Source: Pseudomonas tritici (GTDB lineage: Bacteria > Pseudomonadota > Gammaproteobacteria > Pseudomonadales > Pseudomonadaceae). From it: a DNA stretch of 64,000 bases. The notes beneath the pieces are model-generated. The model was not told the origin of the DNA, did not search any database, and saw nothing but the letters and a program-made list of their open reading frames with translations. Made by a program: the position numbers and the translations under genes. The stretch is taken from positions 3,286,001 through 3,350,000 of the forward strand of contig NZ_CP077084.1 in the NCBI RefSeq assembly GCF_014268275.3, given 5' to 3'. Below, in pieces: positions 9,722 through 19,588 of the stretch (its first letter is position 1; each line of letters starts with the position of its first letter).

Positions 9722-9805
9722 GGGGCGGCTCGCAAAAGCTGAATTTTGCCCAAGTGGGTCAGTTTTCAACCGGCAGGGTGGGTCAGTTTTGCATCGGTAC
9801 CGACA
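9447..9805 (-). mobile_element. IS21-family insertion sequence remnant (one terminus plus istA 5' part)
   Basis: The minus-strand terminus begins TGTCGGTACCG at 9805. Two terminal repeats of the form TGGGTCAGTTTT lie at 9755 and 9779, 24 bases apart. The istA start follows at 9721. The element stops abruptly near 9447, where it meets the 23-bp repeat block of a different IS21-type end. The rest of istA, all of istB and the other terminus are missing. Confidence 0.7.
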
Positions 9806-10371
9806 CATTGGCATCAGATATTCTTGAATGCTCTTTGAGTCGTACCCAGGATGCTGGTTGGTTGGCAGGCTGTCAGCATCAGCGAAGGGTTGATCAAATG
9901 GAGCCGGTTGCATGGGGCTCCCTCTGCCGCGTTGCGATATGGAATCTCTCTTGCCTTCTTCCCAGGATGCATTGCCAGTATGTGATAGTCACCCAGCAAA
10001 GCGCATGGCTAGCCGGTAATGACCGGTGACATGATGGATTGAGGTCGACGAGACGAACTGTAAGGCCCAATAGCTGTTGTTTTCGTAGGTTATGCCCACC
10101 ATTCGACATGGCTAGCGCTCTATCCCAAAACGGTACCTTGAAAATGGACGTTTTCTGTCGTAATGCGATGCAATCGATATGAAACCGCGCAAAATCTTTA
10201 AGAAATTCAAAATAAGTTATTCAACAGTTTCATGTAATTCCAATAGATGCGGTGACTTGCTCGGGGCTGGAAAGAATGCTCTGCATTGGAAATCAACGAC
10301 CCAAAATGCATACACAAAAATCACCATCTATAGAGGTAATGAGCTAAAGCCTGAATTGAAAGGTAATCGCT
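9806..10371. other. Non-coding junction between IS21 debris and the Tni module
   Basis: There is no gene I can support here. The left half is moderately GC-rich and the right half is AT-rich, suggesting a junction of two DNAs. A GAAAA-N6-TTTTC symmetry lies near 10140-10155, just before TGTCG. It could be the left terminus of the TniABQ element, but I could not find a matching right terminus by eye. Confidence 0.35.
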
Positions 10372-12291
10372 ATGCAATTCAGCTGCTCGTCGATAGATCC
10401 TAATCACTTAAAAAAATTAATTGCAAAGACCAATCATTATTTGATAAAAAAAAGGCCAAGCAAGTCATATCTTCGACAGAGGGATAATCTCGTGCCCATC
10501 GAACTTGTAGAGGGTCTTCAGGTGATTGCGGCAGGCAAGGCTGCAGTTGTAACTCGTGCTCTTGGGGGGGAGCATGTCGAGGTTGTTCTTGTATCGACGT
10601 CAAAGACAGTGGTTGTAAAGCTGTCCGATATAGAGTATCTAAGGCCAACTAATCGTCATAATGTCGTTCCTTTGAGTACAGTTCGGCCGTTAGATGTGCC
10701 TGATCAGGAGATGAAAGAGGCATGCCGTCGTTTCGAAATACTAGAAAAGTTAAGAAGTGGCGAATTGAATTTTACAGAAGCATCTTTGGAATTGGGAGTA
10801 GCTAAAAGTCACCTGTAAAAACTGCAAAAAAATTTTGACAAAGAACTCGGCCCTATAGGACTTGTAAGGAAGCTTCGAGGAGTAAAGCGAGGAGTGAGTC
10901 GGCTGTCGGAGCTCGCACAAGTTGAAATCATGAAATCCATCGCAAAATTCCAAAACGAGGAAAGTATTCCACTGTCGACTGTCTGGAATGATGTGCAGAT
11001 CGCATGCATGGAGATGGGAATCGCCAGTCCATGTCAGCGGACTGTTGTGAGAAGAATAAAGGCCACGCTCACCGCACGACAGGTAACCCGGTTACGTGAA
11101 GGGAAGGCAGTTGCAACTCAAAAGCACGCTGCTAGACCCGGAAAACGCAAAACGGGACGCCCTTTAGAGCTAGTTCAAATGGATCACACGCTTGTAGATA
11201 TTATTTTGCTTGCAAACGACCGCATTCATATTATAGGTCGTCCATGGCTAACAGTAGTAATAGATGTGAATACGCGTGTGTTGCTGGGGTACTATTTAAG
11301 TCTGCATTCTCCTAGCGCTGTCTCTGTGGCCTCGGCTATGTCTCACGCAGTGTTAATGAAAAATGAATTTCTTGAAAGGCTTGATCTTGCTAAATACGCT
11401 TATCCTTTTTTTGGTGTGCCAGCGATTGTCTATATGGATAACGCCGGTGAGTTCACGAGCGTTAAGTTTCTGTCGGCGTTAACCCAGGCGCAAATTGCTT
11501 ACGACCACCGCCCCCTTGGAGCGAAACATTATGGAGGACATGTGGAGCGCTATATCGGCACGATGATGAATAAGGTTCATCTTTTAAACGGCACAACAAT
11601 GTCAGATTCAAGGGCGCGGAAAGATTTAAGTAAGTGTACTGCGCCTACCATGACATTCAGAGAGTTTAGTCGCTGGTTTTGTCTGCAGGTATTTGAATAT
11701 CACAATAAAGTACACTCTGGGCTAGGGGAGTCTCCAACCGAGGCTTGGAATAGTTATTTTAAGCCAGCGGGTATAACTCCATATCCTCCGATCGTTACAG
11801 ATCCGCATCAGTTCCGACTACAGTTTATGCCTACTGACACGCGAGATGTACATCCATACGGTATTCAATTTAAAGGAAAGGTTTATTGGGATCCAATCCT
11901 CGAGCCTCATATTGGAGCAAAGAAAGCAATTTTTAAATATGACCCTTTTTCACTAAGCCAAATATGGCTGCGTGTTGATAGTAGCTACATCCCAGTACCA
12001 TTTTCGGATTTGAGCGAGCCTGACCTTACGTTTGAAGAGTATCGCGCAAGCTTATGTTTTAGTGGTCGTAAGATCCCTGGGACGTTTACCGATCTGGCAG
12101 TAGTTGATTCTTATCGTGAGGCCGAGGGAATAGTAGGCGAGAGTAAAAAGCTTGCCGCGCGATCGAAGGCCCATAAGGAAGAATACCATCTTGCCCACCC
12201 AAGCCCCCATGTGGCCGCTGAAAATGTATCAAATGTAGATTACACGCGACCACCTAAACCATTCAACGGAGGCAAGCGTCATGGCAGCTGA
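10372..12291 (+). pseudogene. tniA: tniA-type DDE transposase split by an in-frame stop
   Basis: The frame from 10372 (148 codons) ends at TAA 10816-10818 and continues in the same frame, without any shift, to 12291. The peptide on both sides reads as one protein of about 640 residues. The first part has an N-terminal DNA-binding region (RFEILEKLRSGELNFTEASLELGVAKSHL). The second part holds the integrase core: D in VQMDHT, D in YMDNAGEF, and E in GGHVERY 36 residues later, a D,D,35,E pattern. A GTG at 10894 could restart a 465-residue product that keeps the catalytic core but lacks the N-terminal DNA-binding domain. TniA-type proteins do strand transfer for Tn5053/Tn402-like elements. Its end overlaps tniB by 11 bases. 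Confidence 0.82.
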
Positions 12292-13147
12292 TCATATTAG
12301 ACAGGATCTTAAGCATTATTTAGATTTAGATGTTGATGCTAGGAAAGTAATAATGCTGCAAGATATATGGATAGACTATTCTCCTAGTGAAAAAATATTC
12401 CAAATTATGAATAACATCGAAATGGCTCCGAAGCGGATTACTGCTCCAGCATTATTAGTGAGTGGCGTGGGCGGAACAGGCAAAACGGCAATTGTCAGGC
12501 AAATTAAAAATAGAATCACGAATAGCAGCGGATTGATCTTTGTAAATATGGCCGCCGACCCTGACGAACTTGAGCGGAAAAAGGATTTAAAATCTGAAAT
12601 ATACAAAGAATTAGGCGTCCCTCTTTCATCTGCGGGTTTGCGCGGAAAATCATCAGTCTCACTGCCTAGAGAACTTGTGGAAGTGCTAAGCCTAAGGTCA
12701 AAGTGGGGGCTTGTCATAGATGAGTTTCACGATCTTCTGCTCGTTGGCAAGCATGAGCAGAGAATGAACGGGTCGATGTTGAAAACCTTGCTTAGCGACC
12801 CCTACGGAATGAAACTGTTCGCATTTGGAGCAGTTGGGGCACGAAGAGTCCTAAATGCAAAAATCGAAACCAAAAGGAGATTTACTGAGGTTCTATTGGA
12901 TGATTGGTCGGAAAGCGAAAACTTCCGATCATTTTTATTAGGGCTGGAGCAGTGTCTTCCGTTGAAAGAGCCATCTAGGCTTTATGAAAAAAAATTGACA
13001 CAGTTAATATTGGTTTCTACAAGCGGTCGGATGGATAAGGTTATAGATTTAATACGCTCTGCCGGCTGTTATGCGTTGATGCGCAGACTTGAGCGTATAG
13101 ATGAAGCCTGCATCGTAAGCGCTACAGCTGACCCATGGGGCTTTTGA
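12281..13147 (+). CDS. tniB: TniB-type AAA+ ATPase transposition protein
   Basis: A 288-residue ATPase of TniB/TnsC type. Walker A is GVGGTGKT at residues 62-69. Walker B is GLVIDEFHDLL starting near residue 143. Sensor-like and C-terminal helical regions follow. In Tn5053/Tn402-like and Tn7-like systems this ATPase links target choice to the DDE transposase. The gene starts inside the 3' end of tniA (11-base overlap) and its stop overlaps the next ATG (TGATG), so the three genes form one operon. The sequence looks intact. Composition is AT-rich, unlike the core chromosome. Confidence 0.88.
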   Translation: MAADHIRQDLKHYLDLDVDARKVIMLQDIWIDYSPSEKIFQIMNNIEMAPKRITAPALLVSGVGGTGKTAIVRQIKNRITNSSGLIFVNMAADPDELERKKDLKSEIYKELGVPLSSAGLRGKSSVSLPRELVEVLSLRSKWGLVIDEFHDLLLVGKHEQRMNGSMLKTLLSDPYGMKLFAFGAVGARRVLNAKIETKRRFTEVLLDDWSESENFRSFLLGLEQCLPLKEPSRLYEKKLTQLILVSTSGRMDKVIDLIRSAGCYALMRRLERIDEACIVSATADPWGF

Positions 13148-14181
13148 TGAAGCTCCTGAGTCAGTGTGTTAGTCCTTTTAAGGATGAGACCCTTAGCTCA
13201 TGGCTCTACCGTATTTCTCTTCAGCGAAAAGTCATAGATATCAATCGGGTAATTATTCTACCAAAAGTGAAGATATTATGGGACGGCCCGGTCCCACATA
13301 GTATTGATTTTGACTTCGATTTTTCCTCTGATTTTGCCAAAAATGCTCTTCTAATTACCGGCTTGAGCAGTAAAGTAATTACAAAAACGTTTGCGCCACA
13401 AACCCATAAATTAGTTAGCTGGGCGCGTCGTACGCTATTTTGTAAGAGTTGCCTAAGCGCAGACATTGCTTCTGGTCAATTGCCAGGGTGGCGTAAAAGC
13501 TGGTGTTATAGAGAATCCGTGCATTGCGTTTATCACAGAGAAGAACTTGTTAGCTTGGAACAAGCCCCTACCATCTCTAAATCATGGGATGCGTTTGTAC
13601 AGAACGTGCATGCCATGCACCCCAGGCCCACTATTAACGTCGAACGACTCTCTCTATTGTGTTTTAACCTGTCTCATAGGATTTCCAAACGTAAAAAAGA
13701 GTGCTCACTTACTGAATTAGAATTGTTTGCGAAATTATTTGACGTATTTCTAATGGCTCGTACGTTCAGATCCCGAGCAGGAGTGGCACATTACACGTTT
13801 GGCTCAAGATCGGTTCCGTTTCTCGAGCGCGTTACATCTTATGCTGATTCAATCAAATATGGGGCAGAGGTTTCTGGCGCAAGGGCTAAATATGGAAGTC
13901 TCTTCATGGTAGCGTATTTGATGGACCTATTGACAGATCGCGAAATAGACACCATCGCAAATGTTGCCGGAGTGGTAAATATTTCATTTCCATCCTCAGA
14001 ATCCATTATTCCTACAATATATTTTGGGTGTTGTGATGTTTCTGATTATGAATATCTACATGGTTTTTTGGGGGGGTTTAAACGTATTCCTGGTAGCAAG
14101 ATAGATATTTTGTTTGCTCGACTTGAAAGGGATGTCGGTCAGCGTATTTTTTGCCGAGACTTTAAATTTGGCTCCAGATAG
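13147..14181 (+). CDS. tniQ: TniQ-family target-selection protein
   Basis: A 344-residue protein starting at the ATG that overlaps the tniB stop by one base; an ATG four codons earlier, at 13135, is less likely. The N-terminus has the TniQ signature around DETLSSWLYRIS. Cysteines in FCKSCL, a WRKSWCYRESVHCVYH segment and the later His supply a plausible zinc-binding set. TniQ/TnsD-type proteins bind attachment sites and recruit the ATPase and transposase. There is no obvious disruption. With tniA broken, the module is probably immobile unless the stop is suppressed or the product is complemented in trans. No resolvase tniR follows; the next gene is a convergent tyrosine recombinase. Confidence 0.85.
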   Translation: MKLLSQCVSPFKDETLSSWLYRISLQRKVIDINRVIILPKVKILWDGPVPHSIDFDFDFSSDFAKNALLITGLSSKVITKTFAPQTHKLVSWARRTLFCKSCLSADIASGQLPGWRKSWCYRESVHCVYHREELVSLEQAPTISKSWDAFVQNVHAMHPRPTINVERLSLLCFNLSHRISKRKKECSLTELELFAKLFDVFLMARTFRSRAGVAHYTFGSRSVPFLERVTSYADSIKYGAEVSGARAKYGSLFMVAYLMDLLTDREIDTIANVAGVVNISFPSSESIIPTIYFGCCDVSDYEYLHGFLGGFKRIPGSKIDILFARLERDVGQRIFCRDFKFGSR

Positions 14182-14393
14182 CTGTTTAATTTCACTTGAC
14201 TATCAATATTTTATAGAATGCAGCATCATTTTATTTGTATATGTTTTAGCGGTCGTTTATCAGTCTAATTTTCATAGAGTGTACGGCCGATTATTCGAAA
14301 TCTCGTTATTGGTAATAAAGTTTAAGTTATTAGGTGGCTCTGAACTCGGCACTTATAGCCTTGACTAACTTTGCGAGTTCCTGACTGAGCTGA

Positions 14394-15557
14394 TCACTCC
14401 CCCCCCAAGAGAGGACTGGCTTCTTCTTGTCCCCCTACATCCGGATCCGCGGGGAGCTTTTCCTCATTTACTATTGACGACTTAAATAAAGTTGTCGCTC
14501 GACTTTCGAGTAATGCACCCGCTTGAAAGTAGCCCATCACCGTAGCCACACTGCGGTGTTCAGTCATAGCCATCACTTCACCCAACGGAACACCCTGACG
14601 ACCCGCCTCGGTTACGAATCCTGAGCGTAGACTATGCGCCGCCCAATCGCCCTCGAGGCCTGCCAATTTGGCTCTGCGCTGAACAATCCGCGCTACCTGG
14701 TCAGCGGACAGACCCGTCAGCCCAACTTTGTCTCCTTTATAGATACGTCGAAATAAGGGGCCTGTTTCCGCTGGTGCTGCCAACAGCCAAGCTGTAAGTG
14801 CCTCGCCTGCGGGACCGCGTAGCGGCTTTTCTCTGCGGGCCCCGCCGGTGTTGGTTTTGGTCACACCCAGCGCATACAACCAGGTGTCGGTATCCAGTTG
14901 GCGTACATCGCTAATTTGTAAGTTCACCACCTCAGAACGCCGTCGGCCACCGCCGCTCCAGGCCAGTAGGAGGAGGGCGCGGTCACGCTGACCGCGAAGA
15001 CCATCGGTGCAGGTGGCCAGCAGTGCCTGTAAAGACTCAAGTACGATGGCGGTCTTCTTACGCACCGATAGCCCTTGGCGTGACTGCGCCTTGCGTGCCT
15101 CGCGTAGCAAACTCTTGAGCGCCGGTGCATCGGTGGGGCTGTCCCAGCTATTCAGTCGATGCCATTTGCCCAGTACCGAAAGTCGATGACTGACGGTGTT
15201 GTAGGCCAGCACACCGGGCTTGGCTTTGACCTTTGCGCGGATAAGCGCAGCATCAATGGATGCTGGCAATAAATGCACCCATCTGCCGTCGTCCGTCGGA
15301 CGGGCGAGGTGATCAACCACAAACTGGACCGCCACTGCGGCTTGCAATGGCGCATCGCCTAGCGCGTGTCCGTAGCGCAGTCGTAACCACGCCGACCAAT
15401 AGGCAAGGGCGCTGCGATAGCTACGCACAGTGTTATCCGCCGTGCCGGCGGCAATGAAAGCTGCAGCTGCTTCCTGTGCGTTGAGGGTCAGAAAATGCAG
15501 GTCCAACGGCGTTTCGTCGACCTGCGAAATCTGGTTCGTAATATTTAATACGTCCAA
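14394..15557 (-). CDS. Tyrosine recombinase of the Tn4651 cointegrate-resolution type (TnpS-like)
   Basis: A 387-residue tyrosine recombinase. The N-terminal SAM-like core-binding domain (about 30-160) is followed by a catalytic domain with R207 in GGGRRRSEV, H308 and R311 in AHSLRSG, H334 in TEHRS and Tyr343 in MGYFQ. All catalytic residues are therefore present. It is divergent from a KfrA-N-type DNA-binding gene, the arrangement of tnpS and tnpT that resolve cointegrates of Tn4651-type Tn3-family transposons. Translation seems to start at TTG 15557, within an inverted repeat. It is GC-rich, in sharp contrast to the tni genes beside it. No Tn3-family tnpA is in the window. Confidence 0.83.
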   Translation of the reverse strand: MDVLNITNQISQVDETPLDLHFLTLNAQEAAAAFIAAGTADNTVRSYRSALAYWSAWLRLRYGHALGDAPLQAAVAVQFVVDHLARPTDDGRWVHLLPASIDAALIRAKVKAKPGVLAYNTVSHRLSVLGKWHRLNSWDSPTDAPALKSLLREARKAQSRQGLSVRKKTAIVLESLQALLATCTDGLRGQRDRALLLLAWSGGGRRRSEVVNLQISDVRQLDTDTWLYALGVTKTNTGGARREKPLRGPAGEALTAWLLAAPAETGPLFRRIYKGDKVGLTGLSADQVARIVQRRAKLAGLEGDWAAHSLRSGFVTEAGRQGVPLGEVMAMTEHRSVATVMGYFQAGALLESRATTLFKSSIVNEEKLPADPDVGGQEEASPLLGGE

Positions 15558-15563
15558 CGTATT
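15547..15563. repeat. Candidate recombination core site of the resolution system
   Basis: AATACGT-CCA-ACGTATT is a perfect 7-base inverted repeat with a 3-base centre at the start of the recombinase gene. Tn4651-type elements have their crossover site in the tnpS-tnpT spacer. The position fits, but the assignment is inference. A second symmetry, GATAA-N7-TTATC, lies at about 15593-15609 closer to tnpT. Confidence 0.5.
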
Positions 15564-15635
15564 TTAAATCCATATTGTGAAAGATAACGTCGGATAACAT
15601 TCTATTATCAGACCTAATATAGCCCGAGGTGAACC

Positions 15636-16058
15636 ATGGCGGTAGGCGTGCCGGAAAATGATGTGTTTGCGGCTGCGGACGCGGTCTTGGCGCGCGGTGA
15701 GCGGCCTACGGTCGAACGTGTACGCCTGCATCTGGGTCGTGGGAGCCCGGCCCGGGTTGGCGGACTGCTCGATCAATGGTGGGCGCGCCTAGCTGAAAGA
15801 CTAAACGGTGCGAGCCGATTACCGACACTGCCGATCGAGGTAGCGGAAGAGTTTGTCGCTGTGTGGCAGCAGTCGATCTATCTAGCCCAGGGCGTCGCCG
15901 AGCAGGCGCTTACTGAGCAACGGCAAGTGAGTGATCAGCATCCCGATCATCATCTGGGGCAGCAAGTTGGTACTGCATTTCATGGATCGATATCCGATTG
16001 TCATCACCCTTGGAGCTGCATTGCTCGGTTGGATCGCGGGCAGTATGGCGATCACTGA
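15636..16058 (+). pseudogene. Truncated tnpT-like DNA-binding protein (KfrA N-terminal domain)
   Basis: From the ATG at 15636 (good GAGGTG site) the first roughly 95 residues match the KfrA-N type start of cointegrate-resolution protein T: a VFAAADAVLARGERPTVERV helix-turn-helix, then GRGSPARVGGLLDQWW and a VAVWQQ segment leading towards the coiled coil. At about 15925 the sequence switches to a terC fragment read in the wrong frame, so the last 40 residues to 16058 are foreign and the long coiled-coil domain is lost. The native family is over 300 residues. Confidence 0.75.
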
Positions 16059-16200
16059 TATAAGCCTGCCGGCGGTACCGGCCTGGGCTCATTACGGTGC
16101 CGGCGCCGTTGGTGTGGCAATGGTGTTGATCATTGGAAAATGTATTGTCAGTCGGGATGCAGCTGCCGGTGAGAAATTAGAAACAGAGAGGAGTGAGTAG
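15931..16200 (+). pseudogene. TerC-family membrane protein, C-terminal fragment
   Basis: The frame from about 15931 to TAG at 16198-16200 encodes about 89 residues: SIPIIIWGSKLVLHFMDRYP, then TLGAALLGWIAG and a last TM helix ending in a charged tail. This is the C-terminal end of a TerC/YjbE-type integral membrane protein. The N-terminal two thirds are missing and are replaced by the tnpT fragment. The gene was therefore cut by the rearrangement that left the Tn4651-type end here. Confidence 0.72.
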
Positions 16201-16202
16201 CC

Positions 16203-16944
16203 GTGGAGTTTGATCTTGCCGCCGTACGAAAGGATATCGCTCCACAGGGAAAGCTGCGGGTTGCAATTAACCTCGGTAATCCTGTACTGGCGAAGCTTGA
16301 CGAGAAGACCCCAGGTTTTCTCTGGCGTGTCGGTCGTGTTGGCCAATGCACTCGCTGATGAGCTTGAAATTGCTATTTCACTGACCGCCTATGACGCCGC
16401 CGGCAAGGTCTTCGCAGCACTTGAGGAAGGAGCTTGGGATCTTGCGTTTCTCGCCATTGAGCCAGTCAGGGCTGAGAAAATTTCCTTCTCAAGCCCCTAC
16501 GTCTGCATCGATGGAACCTATCTGGTGCGAACGGAAAGCATGTTTAAGCTCGCTTCTGCCTTGGACGCTGGCGGCTGCAGGATCGCAGTGGGTAGGGTAG
16601 CGGCCTATGACCTGTTCTTGTCCCGGACGTTGAAAAATGCCGAGTTGGTTCGAGCGACCACTTCAGCCGCCGCCGTTGACGAGTTCTTGAAGCTTGGCCT
16701 CGATGCAACTGCAGGTGTTCGTCAGCCGCTGGAGCGCTTCGCCCGAAGTACGACAGGCGTCAGGGTGTTGAGTGACAATTTTACGGAAATTCGTCAGGCG
16801 ATGGCTGTTCCGAAAGGCAGAGCGCTTGCTGCTGAGTACGTCCAGAACTTCATCAATCGCTGTCTGCGCAGCGGACTCGTTGCCAAAGCGCTGGACGACA
16901 GTGGCGAGCGGGATGCGCGAGTTGCTCAGCCCTACGTGGGTTAG
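16203..16944 (+). pseudogene. Frameshifted family-3 (amino-acid-type) periplasmic binding protein
   Basis: A frame opening at GTG 16203 encodes FDLAAVRKDIAPQGKLRVAI and NPVLAKLDEKTPG. Close to 16312-16325 the homology moves to another frame, continuing SGVSVVLANALADELEIA through FSSPYVCIDGTYLVR to the stop at 16944. Together these read as one roughly 245-residue bacterial solute-binding protein (SBP_bac_3 fold) broken by a single frameshift. No signal peptide is seen, and the intact family usually has one or is cytoplasmically annotated. No ABC permease is adjacent. It follows the terC stump by two bases and is probably dead. Confidence 0.68.
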
Positions 16945-17053
16945 CCCAAAAAATCATTGTGTCGGGCCACGTGACAGGGTCTTTTGATCAGCTTGTTGTG
17001 TTGTTCCGATTAGCAAAAAAGACGCCGTCGTCTCATCACTAAGGTAAGTAGAA

Positions 17054-17467
17054 ATGGCAAAGGCCGCAGATATCGTCGTGCAATGTCTAGAAAATGAAAG
17101 CGTGAAATATGTCTTCGGCATTCCCGGCGAAGAAAATCTCGATCTGCTCGAATCTCTGCGTAAATCTCAGATCAAGCGGGTGCTGACCCGTCACGAACAA
17201 TCCCGCTCTCAGCCAATGAATGGGCATCTTCGAAATAGCGCGCAACTATCCATCGCGGCCTCCCAATTGGGACCTCTGCTTTTGTCGTCCCTAAATCCGC
17301 AAATCTCCGGCTTTTCAGACCCCATAGAGCAGTTGATCGCTCGTCTTCGGGCGGATCCTGGAGCGAACTGGAGCAATGAGGCCATGGCTCAAGTAGCAAA
17401 AATGAAAACGCTCATCTGCAGCGGACCTCCATCCCTTGCAGGTAGGTCCCTCACCGACTATCTATGA
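17054..17467 (+). pseudogene. Acetolactate synthase N-terminal fragment
   Basis: The first 50 residues, from ATG 17054 (AAGGTAAG site), are those of a ThDP-dependent acetolactate synthase large subunit: AADIVVQCLENE, then YVFGIPGEENLDLLESL and VLTRHEQ. After the RHEQ of the family the reading frame enters unrelated sequence and stops at 17467. Normal enzymes have about 550 residues, so about 90% is missing. The 3' part of the frame contains one copy of a diverged repeat also present at 19719. The gene is a stump at the right border of the accessory island. Confidence 0.72.
17404..17456 (+). repeat. Copy A of a diverged ~53-bp repeat flanking the chemoreceptor gene
   Basis: This stretch matches 19719-19770 at about three quarters of positions, with one gap. 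Shared blocks are GCTCAT, CGGACCTCCAT and TCACCGA. GGACCT and AGGTCC inside it can pair to form a hairpin. The two copies are in direct orientation, on either side of the chemoreceptor gene at 17645-19588. I do not know the function. Confidence 0.5.
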
Positions 17468-17603
17468 ATCAGGACTAGCTAATTACGGTAGCTATCTACT
17501 CGGTCGACCAGCTCGGTGAGTTCACTTCATTTCGTGGGCTACTCAAAAGCGATCGCAGAGCGGCAATCGATTTACCCAGACTTTTAAACTGATTATCCAA
17601 CGT

Positions 17604-17631
17604 GCAGGCGTCGCGTGTTTGTGGCGCCTGC
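17604..17631 (-). terminator. Hairpin after the chemoreceptor gene
   Basis: GCAGGCG pairs with CGCCTGC around a 14-base loop, 14 bases past the stop codon of the minus-strand chemoreceptor. No T-run follows on the minus strand, so intrinsic termination is uncertain. Confidence 0.4.
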
Positions 17632-17644
17632 GGGGAAGTAGGAA

Positions 17645-19588
17645 TCAGAACTTGAACCGGCCAACTAACCCCTTGAGCTGACCGGAAATATCGGTCAACC
17701 GACTCGATCCGGTTTTCGCCGAGACGGCAAAACCCTCAACTAATTGTGCATCGGCATGGATCTGCGCGATGTGTCGGTTGATCTCTTCGGCCACCTGGTG
17801 CTGTTCCTCGGCGGCCGTGGCGATCTGGGTGTTCTGGTCGCGGATGGAGTCCACCGATCCGCGGATCTTGTCAAAGCTGTCGCGGGCCTGCTGGATCCGT
17901 TCCACGCTGGTGTGGGACACCTGCAGGCTGCCTTGCATTTGCTGCGTGACTTCCTGGGTGCGACGGGCGAGGTTGCCCAGCAGGCTGTCGATTTCGCCGG
18001 TGGAGTCGGCGGTGCGCCGGGCGAGGGCACGGACCTCGTCGGCGACCACCGCAAAGCCTCGGCCCTGGTCACCGGCACGTGCGGCCTCGATGGCCGCGTT
18101 AAGCGCCAACAGATTGGTCTGCTCGGCAATTGAGCGGATGGTGTCGAGGATGGTGTTGATGTTCTTGCTGTCCTGCTCCAGCAGTTGCATGGTCTGGGTC
18201 GACTTCTGCAGGTCTTCGCTGAGCTTGAGCACGCTGCCGGTGGCTTCGCCGATATGCTGTTGGCCGTCGTGTACGTCGCGGTAACCTTCGTCGGCACTGA
18301 CGGCGGCGGCGCTGCAGGAGCGCGCGACTTCGTTGGCGGTGGCCACCATTTCATTGAACGCCGTGCTCACCAGCTCCACGGCTTCGCGTTGGCGGCCGGC
18401 AGCCTGGTTCATGTTGCGGGCCACTTCGCTGGTGTCGGCGGCGGCGCTCTGCAGGTCCGAGGAGGCGTTGCCGATGCGCTGCACCAGTTGGGCGATCATG
18501 CCGAGGAATTGGTTGAACCAGCCGGCCAGGCTGGCGGTTTCGTCCTTGCCTTGCACCTTGAGCTGGCGGGTCAGGTCGCCTTCACCTTCGGCGATCTCTT
18601 GCAGGCCGTCGGCCACGCCGCGAATCGGGCGCACGATCATGCTGGCGAAACTGGCGCCGACGAGGGCGAACACCACGGCCAATGCAGCAGCGATGGCCGC
18701 GATCAGCCAGGTCAGGCGGGTGGCGCCGGCCATCACTTCATCGCGCTTGATCAGCCCGATAAAGCGCCAGCCCAGGTCTTTGGAGCTGACCACGTTAGCC
18801 ATGAAAGCCACGCCTTCGATGTCGATTTGGGTCACACCGTCGCCGCGCTTGGCCAGTTCGGCGTAGTTAGGCCCGAGCTCGGCCAGGGGCTTGAAGTTGT
18901 GCTTGGCATCGCTGGCGTCCACCAGCACGTTGCCGTTGCCTTCCACCAGCATCAGATAGCCGCTGTCGCCCAGCTTGAGCTTTTTGACCAGTTCGGTGAG
19001 TTGATGGAGCGACACATCAATCCCCATTGCCCCCACAATTTTGCCGTTCGCGTCAGTAATGGTGTGCACGGTGCAGATCAGCGTCACGTCATCGGGTGCC
19101 CAATAGTAGGCGTCTGTACGCAGGGTGGTGCCCGGTGCGCTCATCGCGGTTTTGTACCATGGCCGCACGCGTGGATCGTAGTTGGCTATGGTCTTGTCGT
19201 CAGGCCAACCGGCGAAGCCGCCGTCATCCGTTGCGACGGATAAATACGCGGTGTTCGGATGGCTTTTGGCGAACCTGTCGAAGATTTCCAATAGCTGTCG
19301 ATTGGTCTCAGTAAGGGGGATCTGTGCCGCGCCGGCACCACTGTAATTTTTCAGGTCCCTGGCCGCGCTGATCCGCGGATCCTTGGCGAAATATTCGACG
19401 TTCTGGCTGATGCCGTCGAAAAACTGCTTCATGCCATTGTCGATCTGGCGGATCTCGCGGCCGCTGCTGTCGAGGAAGTTGGTCACGGCCCCTTCACGCA
19501 GATTCAACACGACCAGCACGGCCACCAGAATGACCGGCACGCACGCGATAGCGGCAAACGCCCAGGTCAGCTTTTGTTTGATATTCAT
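17645..19588 (-). CDS. Methyl-accepting chemotaxis protein with dCache_1 (amino-acid-type) sensor
   Basis: A 647-residue chemoreceptor. TM1 is at about 8-30. The periplasmic dCache domain spans about 35-285, TM2 about 293-320, and HAMP about 320-375 ([21 protein letters not shown]). The signalling domain carries the hairpin-tip signature [20 protein letters not shown]. The sensor shows Y137, R142, W144, Y145, an aromatic pair at 161-162 and an Asp near 191. These match the residues that bind amino-acid ligands in PctA-type receptors, so amino-acid sensing is likely though not proven. The start ATG follows GCAGGTGAAG. It is not in a che operon; its neighbours are an acetolactate synthase stump and an oxidase operon. 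Confidence 0.93.
   Translation of the reverse strand: MNIKQKLTWAFAAIACVPVILVAVLVVLNLREGAVTNFLDSSGREIRQIDNGMKQFFDGISQNVEYFAKDPRISAARDLKNYSGAGAAQIPLTETNRQLLEIFDRFAKSHPNTAYLSVATDDGGFAGWPDDKTIANYDPRVRPWYKTAMSAPGTTLRTDAYYWAPDDVTLICTVHTITDANGKIVGAMGIDVSLHQLTELVKKLKLGDSGYLMLVEGNGNVLVDASDAKHNFKPLAELGPNYAELAKRGDGVTQIDIEGVAFMANVVSSKDLGWRFIGLIKRDEVMAGATRLTWLIAAIAAALAVVFALVGASFASMIVRPIRGVADGLQEIAEGEGDLTRQLKVQGKDETASLAGWFNQFLGMIAQLVQRIGNASSDLQSAAADTSEVARNMNQAAGRQREAVELVSTAFNEMVATANEVARSCSAAAVSADEGYRDVHDGQQHIGEATGSVLKLSEDLQKSTQTMQLLEQDSKNINTILDTIRSIAEQTNLLALNAAIEAARAGDQGRGFAVVADEVRALARRTADSTGEIDSLLGNLARRTQEVTQQMQGSLQVSHTSVERIQQARDSFDKIRGSVDSIRDQNTQIATAAEEQHQVAEEINRHIAQIHADAQLVEGFAVSAKTGSSRLTDISGQLKGLVGRFKF

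Noticed and set aside
9806-10109. Short minus-strand frames near 9814-10109
   Set aside because: I could not tie them to any family, and their starts lack ribosome sites. They are treated as non-coding junction DNA.
15636-16058. A full-length novel 140-residue DNA-binding protein
   Set aside because: The last third is terC sequence in the wrong frame, so the frame is a junction artefact of a truncated tnpT.
18185-19243. 352-codon plus-strand frame opposite the chemoreceptor gene
   Set aside because: It is antisense to a clear MCP, has no domain features, and is typical of GC-rich third-position bias.
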